This document shows, in pieces, positions 1 through 6,521 of a DNA stretch of 9,815 nt. The notes below the pieces were generated by a model. It saw only the letters and a list, made by a program, of their open reading frames with translations, was not told the DNA's origin and did not search any database. This stretch comes from Methylocystaceae bacterium. GTDB taxonomy: Bacteria > Pseudomonadota > Alphaproteobacteria > Rhizobiales > Beijerinckiaceae. The DNA lies in assembly GCA_003152255.1 (NCBI GenBank), contig PLZT01000329.1:1-9815 (forward strand), read 5' to 3'. Position numbers and translations under genes: made by a program. The first letter of the stretch is position 1; each line of letters starts with the position of its first letter.

Positions 1-1033
1 GGGCGGCTCGCGCCTTGTTGAGACGCTGAAGATACAATTGCACCTCCTCGATTTTCGTCGCTTTCTCAGCTGGCTCGAGCCAGGAGGCTGCGAAGGATGC
101 CTTGGCGAGTGCGGCGAGGTCGGAGGTCGTCAAGTCAAAAGCCTCCTGCACGGCCCGGTAGTTGGCGTTGACATAACCGCCGAAGTAGGCGGGGTCGTCA
201 GAGTTGATGGTGACCAGGACGCCAGCGTCGATCAGGCGGGACACTGGATGATGCGGCATGTCGGAGTAGACACGAAGCCGGATGTTGGAGAGCGGGCAGA
301 CGGTGAGTGGAACCTGGTCGCGGACGAGGCGCGCGACGAGCTCCGGGTCCTCGATCGCCCGCACGCCGTGATCGATGCGTTCCGCGCCGAGCTTGTCCAA
401 AGCGTCCGCCACGAAGGCCGCCGGCCCCTCCTCGCCGGCGTGGGCCACCGCCCGGAATCCGAGCCCGCGGGCTCGCGAGAAAGTCTCGGCGAATTTTGCG
501 GGCGGGTTGTTCGCTTCCGCCGAATCGAGTCCGACGCCGACAATGCGCGCGCGCCACGGGAGCAAAGAATCCAAGGTTCTCATCGCGTCGGCGGCATCGA
601 GGTCGCGCAGGAAGCAGGCGATGAGGCGCGTGGTCGGGCCGTTGGAGCGCGAGGCTTCGTCGAGCGCCGCCCCGATGCCCTCGACGATGGCGGCCAGCGG
701 AACGCCGCGGCGCGTGTGCGCCTGCGGATCGAAGAAGATCTCCGCGTGGCGGATGTTCTGCGCGCGTGCGCGCGCCAGATAGGCGCTGGCGAGGTCATGG
801 AAATCGCGCTCCGTCAGCAGCACGCGGGTCGCCTGGTAATAGAGGTTGAGGAAATCCTGCAGGTTCTTGAAATCATACGCCGCCCGCAACGCCTCGACGG
901 AGGAATAGGACAGATTAACCCGATTTCGTTCGGCAAGCGTGAAGACCATCTCCGGCTCCAGCGTGCCTTCGATGTGCAGGTGGAGCTCGGCTTTCGGCAA
1001 GCCGTCGATGAATTCGGCGATCGCGTTCGACAT
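1..1033 (-). CDS. Adenine deaminase (adenine aminohydrolase), 3' end cut by window edge
   Basis: Hydrolyses adenine to hypoxanthine and ammonia in cytosolic purine salvage. 344 residues are visible and no stop is reached before base 1; related bacterial adenine deaminases are about 320-350 residues, so little is missing. Metal and catalytic motifs of the adenosine/adenine deaminase superfamily are intact: HLHIEG at residues 18-23, HAGEEG at 198-203 (catalytic Glu 201), the His of IDHGVRA at 222, and SDD at 278-280. The stretch SDDPAYFGGYV is typical of the adenine-specific branch (for example the Pseudomonas PA0148 type) rather than true adenosine deaminase, so the adenine substrate is inferred from family knowledge. 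The start ATG at 1033-1031 follows a GGAGG four bases upstream. The long open frame on the opposite strand is its antisense shadow. Confidence 0.93.
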   Translation of the reverse strand, partial: MSNAIAEFIDGLPKAELHLHIEGTLEPEMVFTLAERNRVNLSYSSVEALRAAYDFKNLQDFLNLYYQATRVLLTERDFHDLASAYLARARAQNIRHAEIFFDPQAHTRRGVPLAAIVEGIGAALDEASRSNGPTTRLIACFLRDLDAADAMRTLDSLLPWRARIVGVGLDSAEANNPPAKFAETFSRARGLGFRAVAHAGEEGPAAFVADALDKLGAERIDHGVRAIEDPELVARLVRDQVPLTVCPLSNIRLRVYSDMPHHPVSRLIDAGVLVTINSDDPAYFGGYVNANYRAVQEAFDLTTSDLAALAKASFAASWLEPAEKATKIEEVQLYLQRLNKARAA

Positions 1034-1212
1034 TGGTCCTCCCGCACGGCGGTCCACGGTCCGGCCGTTTTCGATTGTGAGCCGCCGCCGTTGCGATTGT
1101 CGAGTGGGGAGGGCGCTCGGTTGCGGCGCGCCGCGTTTCGCCGGCCTGGTCCAGTCGGGTCGGGGAGGTCTCGAGCGGGCGTTTGGCGGATTTTGATCCG
1201 GCATTGGGGACG
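1034..1212. other. Upstream region of the adenine deaminase gene
   Basis: About 180 bases of GC-rich sequence between the deaminase start and the DUF1612 remnant. It should hold the deaminase promoter on the minus strand, but I see no convincing -35/-10 pair and no purine riboswitch fold. Only the ribosome binding site (GGAGG, minus strand, about 1038-1042) is clear. Confidence 0.4.
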
Positions 1213-1392
1213 TCACATGACCGCCCATGCCCGGTAACGGCCGCGTCCCGTCAACTCGCGAAGGTTCGATGAAAGCTCGTCAATCATGATTGTCGCCGCC
1301 TGTTGCGACACCCTGAGTTCCTTGGCGGCGAAGGGAACGCTGACGATAGGCGAGACGAGGCACAGATCGACGAGATGAGGCAAGCGTGCCTA
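1213..1392 (-). pseudogene. 3' remnant of a DUF1612 / RHE_PE00001-type helix-turn-helix protein
   Basis: On the minus strand an open stretch of about 58 codons ends at TGA 1215-1213. It reads RLPHLVDLCLVSP, then FAAKELRVSQQAA, and ends with RELTGRGRYRAWAVM. This resembles the C-terminal helix-turn-helix and closing RELTGRGRYRAW signature of the DUF1612-containing family (RHE_PE00001) common on rhizobial replicons; the match is from memory of the family. An in-frame TAG lies just upstream (about 1396-1394) and no start codon is available, whereas the full family is several hundred residues. I infer a truncated gene left by a rearrangement. The breakpoint is near 1390, where the sequence changes to an unrelated region. 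Confidence 0.6.
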
Positions 1393-1592
1393 TCCGGTTA
1401 AGACACACACCCACTATATGTAGAGGCGGCTATTCGTCCAACGTCGGCGATTTCAGACTCGCGCTTGCCGGCGATTCCTGTTTAGGCTTGTGCGGGTCGG
1501 GGGCGTCGAAAGCAACTTTTTCAGCGTCGCATCCGCGCGTGCGCGAACTCGCGGTCGTCGTCGTTGCCGCATTTTTTAGCTAGGTCCACTAA
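1393..1592. other. Intergenic stretch before the MltR-like gene
   Basis: About 200 bases without a supported gene. A 65-codon plus-strand open frame (1386-1583) has a composition that does not look like a protein, and I recognise nothing in it. The DNA should include the promoter of the MltR-like gene, but no strong promoter is visible. Composition shifts from GC-rich to AT-rich across this stretch. Confidence 0.35.
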
Positions 1593-2284
1593 ATGCCTCC
1601 AAAACCACCAGCGCCCTCAGACCGCCCTCAATCACCACGCTTTAAGCGTAAAAAGTCTGCCGGCAAGGTCGGCGAGACATCCCAAGAGGCCATGAGCCTG
1701 CGAGATTTTACACGATTAACGCCAGATAGTGAAGATTTTGAAGCGTTGAAAAAGGAAATTGAGGGCGCAAGCGACCGAAGCGCGGCAATACTTGTGTCGT
1801 CATTTGTGGACCGTTTCCTAGAATTAGCTATCCTTAGCAGGCTTGAAAAAAATGATGAAGATTCTAAAGAACATCTAATAGCAACGGGAGGGCCGCTGTC
1901 CAATTTTTTAGCAAAATACACCTAGCTTACGCTATGGGATTGTATACAATAAATATACGCAATGAATTGGATGCGATAAGAAAAATACGAAATTCATTCG
2001 CGCATTCCGCTAAAAGCCTGACATTTGAAACTAAACAAATAAAAGATGAGTGTTGTAGTTTTGACAAATCTATGATGATTGACTCAGATGGGACAACAAG
2101 AGGCAATTACATTGATGTTTGCGGAAAGATTGTTCTTATATTATTCGCCATAATTGCAATGCAACACACAAAGAAATTTTTACGCAATGATTTTGGCGAT
2201 AATGAAACCACGAAAGCTACTGCAAACAGAGTTGCCGACGGACTCGAAAACCTTTTTAGATTCATTAACAATCTTGAAAAATAG
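1593..2284 (+). pseudogene. MltR-like (mannitol repressor family) protein, split by a one-base frameshift
   Basis: Two adjacent frames together make one protein of about 230 residues. The first (1593-1925, 110 residues) has a basic Pro/Lys-rich leader, then a helical domain containing SDRSAAILVSSFVDRFLE and GGPLSNFLAKYT. The second continues directly as LAYAMGLY and carries AIRKIRNSFAHS. This order (SDRGA...SFLD...GPLSSFSAK...LAYALGLI...IRKIRNDFAH) is that of the MltR/MtlR family, named after the E. coli mannitol operon repressor. Reading resumes in phase if one C is restored in the accta at about 1919-1923. RNSFAH gives an R-x4-H pattern like that of HEPN-type proteins, an inference only. 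The gene is much richer in A+T than its neighbours, which suggests transfer. A disabled gene, a sequencing error or recoding are all possible. The start at 1593 has only a weak upstream AGG. Confidence 0.65.
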
Positions 2285-2507
2285 AACAAGCGTTGCGCGC
2301 TGACATCATTGCGATAAATACACGCTTTGCCGTCGCTTCATATCCATCATAATATTTATCGAATCGCAAAATAACTCTACCCCCCGCCTCAATCATCTCT
2401 GGCGTGACTTTAATGATATCCTCTGTCGCGCCAGCCTCGACCGCCGGAGCGGCTAAGAGGGGCTCAAGGAAATTCTCCCGGATTCTCAATGAGTCGGGGT
2501 ATATCAT
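2265..2507 (-). CDS. Small protein of unknown function (about 80 residues)
   Basis: Minus-strand frame ending at TAA 2267-2265. Its central part (DIIKVTPEMIEAGGRVILRF, then a Lys/Tyr/Asp-rich segment and ATAKRVFIAMMSAR) looks like a small alphaproteobacterial protein type with a TPEMIEAG motif that I have seen only as hypothetical. I assign no function. The start is uncertain: ATG 2507-2505 gives 80 residues, ATG 2513-2511 gives 82, and TTG 2489-2487 gives 74. Both ATGs fall inside the CAT/CAC repeat tract, so the original 5' end may have been replaced. Codons are AT-rich, like the MltR-like gene, whose last 20 bases it overlaps tail to tail. Confidence 0.5.
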   Translation of the reverse strand: MIYPDSLRIRENFLEPLLAAPAVEAGATEDIIKVTPEMIEAGGRVILRFDKYYDGYEATAKRVFIAMMSARNACSIFQDC

Positions 2508-2618
2508 CACCATCATCACAATAATTATTGGCGGCGGCGCTATTATCACCACCATCATCATCACCATCATTGGCGTTATCACCACCACCACCATCACCAC
2601 AATTACTATCCCTACTGA
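2502..2618 (+). repeat. CAY trinucleotide tract encoding a histidine-rich peptide tail
   Basis: On the plus strand the frame starting at 2502 reads Tyr, five His, NNYWRRRYY, eight His, WRY, seven His, NYYPY and then TGA at 2616-2618: 20 His in 38 codons. An in-frame TGA at 2490-2492 leaves only three codons before it and no start, so no complete plus-strand gene can be built. The CAT/CAC codons alternate, which argues against a pure slippage microsatellite and suggests selection for His. It may be the 3' remnant of a metal-binding or secreted His-rich protein, or simply a low-complexity tract. On the minus strand the same bases give an implausible Val/Met/Ile run. Confidence 0.5.
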
Positions 2619-2641
2619 CCCTTCGCGGATCGCAAGGAAGG

Positions 2642-2664
2642 CGCTGACGCGGATCGCGTCAGCG
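2642..2664. other. Perfect hairpin at the 3' end of the DUF6065-like gene
   Basis: The 9-base arms CGCTGACGC (2642-2650) and GCGTCAGCG (2656-2664) enclose a 5-base loop. The hairpin overlaps the stop codon (2661-2659) of the minus-strand DUF6065-like gene. No T-run follows on either strand, so it is not a canonical intrinsic terminator. It could still pause transcription or protect the mRNA 3' end. Confidence 0.5.
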
Positions 2665-3378
2665 GGGCGGCAATTTGCGCGCGGCACCGTGGATGCGCCT
2701 ATAGGTGGCGTCGAAGACCGTGTTCGACGCCGAGACCCATTGCGAATCGGCGGCGAGCGTGGCGCGGCTTTCGTAGATGCGCCGCGACTGCAATTCGCGT
2801 TCGGCGGCTTCCTCTTCACTCATTTCGACGAGTTCAAAATCGTACTCCTCCGGGATGATCGTAAACTGCGCGAAGGGCTCGCCCGGGCGAAAGACATGCG
2901 CGCGGCCTTCCGGCGGCGATTTGAAAACGACGAAAAACAGCATCGGCCACCAGTTCCGGATAAGCGCCGGCACGGCGATCGGCACGCTGTCGGTCGGGTC
3001 GGTGTAAAATCTCGGATGCGGTTCGATCTTGACCGCGAACCCCGCTTCGACCGTCAAATCGAGCAGAATTTGATAAGTGTAAAACCGCTCGCCGAAGGTG
3101 CGAAACGGCGGCCAATTGCGCTCCTCGTCTGGAGGCGGGCCGAAATCGCCGTCAAACACGAGCCGCCCATCTGTCGTCGTGACGCGCAGTTCGTTGGCGT
3201 AGGGGTAGAAGACCTCGACGCCGTAATGCGCGGCCTCCGAAAAGGGAACGCAATGCCAGGCGTATTCGTGCGAGCCGTCGACGCGCGGCTCGGGCTGGCC
3301 GGCCCATCCGGGAATTTCGAGTTTGGTGTGACGCGGACGCAGGTTCTCGCCGGTCATCCTGTATTTGATGGTATGCAT
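2659..3378 (-). CDS. DUF6065-like conserved hypothetical protein
   Basis: 239 residues, soluble, without signal peptide or membrane segment. Conserved-looking blocks are YRMTGENLRPRHTKLEIPGW near the N-terminus, a central FYPYANELRVTTTDGRLVFD, FTYQ-like FYTYQILLDLTVEAG, EPHPRFYTD, a WWPMLFFVVFKSPPEGRAHV block, and FRPGEPFAQFTIIPEE before an acidic, Arg-rich tail. This pattern resembles what I recall of DUF6065, whose function is unknown; the family name is moderately certain. The ATG at 3378-3376 is preceded by GAGGAG at about eight bases, a good ribosome binding site. GC-rich codon use matches the chromosomal genes and contrasts with the AT-rich genes downstream. A decayed IS6 element lies immediately upstream (from about 3426), so its native promoter may have been altered. 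Confidence 0.75.
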   Translation of the reverse strand: MHTIKYRMTGENLRPRHTKLEIPGWAGQPEPRVDGSHEYAWHCVPFSEAAHYGVEVFYPYANELRVTTTDGRLVFDGDFGPPPDEERNWPPFRTFGERFYTYQILLDLTVEAGFAVKIEPHPRFYTDPTDSVPIAVPALIRNWWPMLFFVVFKSPPEGRAHVFRPGEPFAQFTIIPEEYDFELVEMSEEEAAERELQSRRIYESRATLAADSQWVSASNTVFDATYRRIHGAARKLPPR

Positions 3379-3425
3379 TGGAACTCCTCGCGCCTTCGCA
3401 CAGCCCGCTTCACTATAAGCATGGC

Positions 3426-3773
3426 GGCATTGACACGTTAACCGGCGAAATTCGGACGAATGGGTTATGGTGGCCGATCAAACCCAACTTCTACGCCCGT
3501 CACCGCTTCTCACCGGAGATCATCCGGCATGCAGTCTGGCTCTATCTTCGGTTCACCTTGAGCTATCGTGACGTCGAAGTACTGCTAGCCGAAAGAGCAC
3601 TGGAAGTCGGCAATGAATCGATTTGTCGATGGATTTTAAAATTCGGGTCAGCGATCGCCAAGAATCTTCGCAGCGTTCGGCCAAGGCCCCACGATCATTG
3701 GCAACTGGACGAGATGGTGGTCTCGACAGGCGGTCAGGGCATTGTGACGTTGGCCGAGCATAATCGATTTTGA
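3426..3773 (+). pseudogene. IS6-family transposase, N-terminal fragment
   Basis: The plus-strand frame contains FYARHRFSPEIIRHAVWLYL, RFTLSYRDVEVLLAERALEV, SICRWILKFGSAIAKNLR, RPRPHDHWQLDEMVVSTGGQ. This is the helix-turn-helix and the beginning of the DDE domain of IS6/IS26-type transposases, including the first catalytic Asp in the LDEM motif. After GGQ the sequence becomes unrelated (GIVTLAEHNRF) and stops at 3773, so the second Asp and the Glu are lost. No ATG in this frame lies between the inverted repeat and the conserved region; the next in-frame ATG upstream is at 3378, outside the element. It is not functional as it stands. Confidence 0.8.
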
Positions 3774-3891
3774 GGCCGTCTTCGGGCTATTGATGGGACT
3801 GTTGATGCCGGCTAAGGCGTTGATTTCGCGAAGGGTGGTCGACGGCAGAGTTGCCCTATTGACAAGTAAAACTCGCCAATGTGACAAAGCC
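3426..3891 (+). mobile_element. Decayed IS6-family insertion sequence
   Basis: The bases from GGCATTGACACGTTAACCGG (3426-3445) and the reverse complement of 3872-3891 (GGCTTTGTCACATTGGCGAG) match at 13 of 20 positions, consistent with diverged terminal inverted repeats. Between them lies the N-terminal half of an IS6-like transposase. The element spans only about 466 bp, against roughly 0.8 kb for intact IS6 members, so an internal deletion is inferred. No flanking 8-bp target duplication was recognised. The ends are tentative. Confidence 0.5.
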
Positions 3892-4023
3892 CCGTGAACC
3901 TCACAAAGAGAAAGCGGCGCATCGCACGTTAGCCTGATCGCTCACCGCGACCGCAAGCCCGGAATTGCTGCATGGTCGAGACTGGTGGGCATGGTTGAGG
4001 AACCGCCAAATGATCTGGTGCCA
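3892..4023. other. Spacer between the IS6 remnant and the VIT gene
   Basis: About 130 bases with no open frame of note on either strand and no T-rich terminator after the VIT stop codon. I see nothing assignable here. Confidence 0.4.
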
Positions 4024-4719
4024 TCAACCGAATACTGACGCCAGATAAAACGCCGCTCCCGCCGCAAGTCCTCCGACGAGCAGGGTTTGCAACCCCGATT
4101 TGAAAGGGTTCATTCCCGTAAGCTTGCCTTTCACGGCTCCGAAAGCGATCAACGCAACCCCCGTGAACAAGATCGAAAAGAGCAAGGCGCGTTTCATGTC
4201 TCCCGCAACCATATAAGGACCCAATGGGATCAAGCCGCCCACGATATATGAAACGGCGATAGTTCCCGCGCTGATCGGGGCTCGTTTGGGATCAGGTCGC
4301 TCAAGCCCTAACTCGAAACGCATCATAAACTCCGCCCAGCGATCCTTGTCTTTTGATAGAGCGGCGACGACCGTGTCAAGTTCGAAGCCTTGCAAACCAA
4401 AGCTTCTGAAAATGTCTCGTAATTCGGCCTTTTCCTGCTCCGGGAGCTTGTTGATCTCGAAATACTCACGTCGCTCTTCCGACGCAAAATGCTCCTGATC
4501 AGTTCGTGCGGCCAGATAGCCGCCCAATCCCATAGCGATCGCGCCAGCGATGATTTCAGCCAGCCCCGCCGTGACAATGACGTGGGTGGACGTAACGGCG
4601 GCTGAAAGCCCAGCCGCCAGCGCGAAGGGCACGGTCAGACCATCCGCCATGCCAATCACGACATCACGGACAGACTCGGAACCAAGGAAGTGCTTCTCGG
4701 TGTGGGGGGTGGTCGGCAT
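4024..4719 (-). CDS. VIT1/CCC1-family Fe2+/Mn2+ transporter
   Basis: 231-residue inner-membrane transporter of the vacuolar iron transporter family, which moves Fe2+ or Mn2+ out of the cytosol, usually by proton exchange (family knowledge). TM1 carries DVVIGMADGLTVPFALAAGL (19-38), TM2 is at about 44-73 and includes AGAIAMGLGGYLAAR. A cytoplasmic metal-binding domain follows: EHFASEERREYFE (76-88) and WAEFMMRFELGLERPDP (128-144), whose Glu and Met residues correspond to the known VIT metal site. Hydrophobic segments at about 150-172, 178-197 and 208-230 complete the five-helix fold. There is no N-terminal ferritin-like domain, unlike MbfA. The start ATG (4719-4717) has GGAG about six bases upstream. 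A 45-codon ORF ends 24 bases upstream and could be cotranscribed. Metal specificity cannot be read from sequence. Confidence 0.92.
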   Translation of the reverse strand: MPTTPHTEKHFLGSESVRDVVIGMADGLTVPFALAAGLSAAVTSTHVIVTAGLAEIIAGAIAMGLGGYLAARTDQEHFASEERREYFEINKLPEQEKAELRDIFRSFGLQGFELDTVVAALSKDKDRWAEFMMRFELGLERPDPKRAPISAGTIAVSYIVGGLIPLGPYMVAGDMKRALLFSILFTGVALIAFGAVKGKLTGMNPFKSGLQTLLVGGLAAGAAFYLASVFG

Positions 4720-4743
4720 AGGATCTCCAATTATGATAGCAGG

Positions 4744-4881
4744 TTAATGAGTTACGGCGAGACTGATGATGCGCAAAGGGACCAGCCCTCCGGCGATGAC
4801 CGGACAGCCTCGAAGCACGCCCATCCAGATTCTGCTCGCATACGAGAGTTCTGAAGGAGGCAATTCGGCGAGCCAGGGCAT
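4744..4881 (-). CDS. Possible 45-residue single-TM protein
   Basis: The minus-strand frame ending at TAA 4746-4744 reads MPWLAELPPSELSYASRIWM, then a hydrophobic stretch GCPVIAGGLVPLRIISLAV. This looks like a tiny inner-membrane protein: a short cytoplasmic leader with an Arg, then one helix. I do not recognise a family. ATG 4881-4879 lacks a ribosome binding site. The frame stays open upstream to 5265, but that part has no protein-like composition, so the true start is doubtful. It ends 24 bases before the VIT gene in the same direction. It may be the C-terminal half of a frameshifted gene whose N-terminal half is the separate 4882-5009 region. Confidence 0.4.
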   Translation of the reverse strand: MPWLAELPPSELSYASRIWMGVLRGCPVIAGGLVPLRIISLAVTH

Positions 4882-5009
4882 ACGCCAATTATCGAGACTG
4901 CGACGACCGATCGATTTTCTGTACTTGTCTCCGTCGTCTTGAGGAACGCCCCGCTGACGATCGCGGTCGATACGGCCAGCACAGTACCGCCGCCAAGCAT
5001 CAACATCAT
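4882..5009 (-). pseudogene. Possible frameshifted N-terminal part of a small membrane protein
   Basis: In the frame starting at ATG 5009-5007 the minus strand encodes MMLMLGGGTVLAVSTAIVSG followed by AFLKTTETSTENR, a plausible membrane helix with a polar tail. The reading then loses protein-like character and stops at 4752. The other minus-strand frame becomes protein-like (KSIGRRSLDNWRMPWLAEL) from about 4930. One indel near 4920-4940 would join them into an approximately 88-residue two-helix protein. This is inference from composition only; no family was recognised. Confidence 0.25.
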
Positions 5010-5165
5010 GATGGTTTCGTTCGTCGCCTCGGGGAACAAGAACGACGCCGTGAGGATTGTGAATCGAATTCCAATTTTGACCTCTTTCGGAGATTCTCGC
5101 TTTAAGTAAATCAATACCTCGAACGCATGACCCAGCGCCGATCGGCTTCGAAACCCCACCCTGGA
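5010..5165. other. Region downstream of the histidine kinase gene
   Basis: About 155 bases between the kinase stop and the possible small membrane gene. It contains a 10-base palindrome GCCGATCGGC (5137-5146) but no T-run after it, so no clear terminator. Whether the kinase operon reads on toward the VIT gene cannot be decided from sequence. Confidence 0.35.
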
Positions 5166-6521
5166 TTATATCGTAGGCGAGACCGACAATTGCCCTGACC
5201 CCCGAAAGGCAAGACACACCCTTGTTCCGCCCGTCATCACTTTGTTGACCGTCAATCGCCCACAATGGATTTCAGCAATGCGATTGACTATTTTCAAGCC
5301 CAGGCGAATTCGCCGCGCCGAAGGCAGTGTGGCATTTGGTTGCTCAAGGCCAGAATTCATGCCGTTGTCGCATACACAAAATACCGCGCCTGGACCTACC
5401 TCGACTCGGATATCGGCGCGCGCGCCTGTGTGCCGGATTGCGTTGTCAACAAGGTTGCGCAACGCGTTCTCGATCAAAGTCGGATGCCCACGAAACTCCG
5501 AAGCGCCGTTGTCGACGAACTCTATCGTCTTGCCTGACGCGTAAACGAGAGGAGCCATCGCGCTTACGACGTCTTCGGCCATCTGCCGCAGATCGATCGA
5601 CTGCATCGAAATAAGGTCGGCGCCTTCCAGACGCGCCAGCGTGGTCAGCTGTTCGACGAGTTGATTGAGAGTCTCCAAATCGCTCTCGACTTTCCTGGCT
5701 CTCGGATCAGCGATTTTTTCAAGCTCAAGATGCGCGATCGCGAGCGGCGTTCGCACCTCATGCGAAATGGCGGAGGTAAAATCTCTTTGGGCGCGCATCA
5801 GCTCTCCGACCTTGTCGCACGCCGCATTAATTGCGCCGGTTAAGGTAGCGATTTCCAGCGGCAGCTCTCGAGTGGCGAGACGCGCGTTCTTATTGAGCGG
5901 GTTTATGCTCGGTACCAGAGCTGCGGTTTGAGCGACCGGTTTGAGCGCCCGCGTAATCGACAAGGTCGTCGCGAACAGCACCACCAAAAGCAGAAGCGAC
6001 ATCGGGGTCGCCATATGGTCCTTGATTTCATGCGCCAAAACGGAATTTACAATATGATCCTTGTCACCCAGGATCGCCACTTCCACCAGGATCGGCTCGA
6101 CGCCACGGTCGACCAAAAGTCCTCCAGCGACGTTCAAGGGCTTTCCTGGCGCGAGCTGCCTCACCCAAAAATTGGGGGGATCGATATTGAGCGGAAGAAA
6201 CCGCTCGGCGCATTCACGATCGCAGTTGGAGAATAGAACCACACCGCTTTTATTGCGGATACGGGCAAAGTAGTCGTGTTCCCCCTGTCTATATCGAGCC
6301 TGCAACGATCTCGGCAAGGAATATGAAACGCCACCGTCAACTCGGCTCAACCCTTGCGCCAGCGCGAAACTCTCCTGTTCGATGGCCATATGACCAAGTT
6401 GGAGGTCGTCCGACCAAGATTGGATGACGACCGCCAGGAATTGACCAAGCATCGCGAGCGCGGAATAGAAGATGATTCGACGAACGACGATGGTGACGAG
6501 CGAGGGCTGGTCCTTTGTCAT
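5166..6521 (-). CDS. Sensor histidine kinase of a two-component system
   Basis: 451-residue inner-membrane kinase. TM1 at about 14-35 and TM2 at 172-190 enclose a periplasmic sensor domain of about 135 residues with no family I recognise. A short HAMP-like linker (191-240) follows. The dimerisation/phosphoacceptor H box FTSAISHEVRTPLAI has His 254. The ATP-binding domain has an N box ENALRNLVDNAIRHT (351-365), a G1 region CDNGMNSG (384-391) that departs from the usual DNGPG(I) form, and a G2 region RIRLGLKIVNRIAEIHCGRL (404-422). The sensor domain has two cysteines, C100 and C104, in NCDREC, possible disulfide or metal ligands. The ATG at 6521 overlaps the response regulator stop by four bases (ATGA), so the two are translationally coupled. 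It should phosphorylate the upstream regulator; the signal is unknown. Confidence 0.93.
   Translation of the reverse strand: MTKDQPSLVTIVVRRIIFYSALAMLGQFLAVVIQSWSDDLQLGHMAIEQESFALAQGLSRVDGGVSYSLPRSLQARYRQGEHDYFARIRNKSGVVLFSNCDRECAERFLPLNIDPPNFWVRQLAPGKPLNVAGGLLVDRGVEPILVEVAILGDKDHIVNSVLAHEIKDHMATPMSLLLLVVLFATTLSITRALKPVAQTAALVPSINPLNKNARLATRELPLEIATLTGAINAACDKVGELMRAQRDFTSAISHEVRTPLAIAHLELEKIADPRARKVESDLETLNQLVEQLTTLARLEGADLISMQSIDLRQMAEDVVSAMAPLVYASGKTIEFVDNGASEFRGHPTLIENALRNLVDNAIRHTGARADIRVEVGPGAVFCVCDNGMNSGLEQPNATLPSARRIRLGLKIVNRIAEIHCGRLTVNKVMTGGTRVCLAFRGSGQLSVSPTI

Noticed and set aside
38..1237. 399-codon plus-strand open frame
   Set aside because: It is the antisense shadow of the adenine deaminase gene; the translated sequence is Arg/Asp-rich with no domain, while the minus strand has all the deaminase motifs.
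2502..2618. CRISPR-like or satellite array
   Set aside because: The repeat unit is a codon-level CAY pattern without spacers or a constant repeat length.
2404..3441. 345-codon plus-strand open frame
   Set aside because: It is antisense to the DUF6065-like gene and reads the His tract as an implausible Ile/Thr run.
3648..3887. 79-codon minus-strand open frame within the IS6 remnant
   Set aside because: It runs antisense through the transposase fragment and into the right inverted repeat; it is more likely element-end sequence than a gene.
5137..5146. Palindrome GCCGATCGGC as the kinase operon terminator
   Set aside because: No T-run follows on the minus strand and a 10-base palindrome without loop is a poor hairpin.
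4744..5265. 173-codon minus-strand open frame as one gene
   Set aside because: Only the last 50-60 codons look like protein; the rest overlaps the other frame and the kinase 3' end without protein-like composition.
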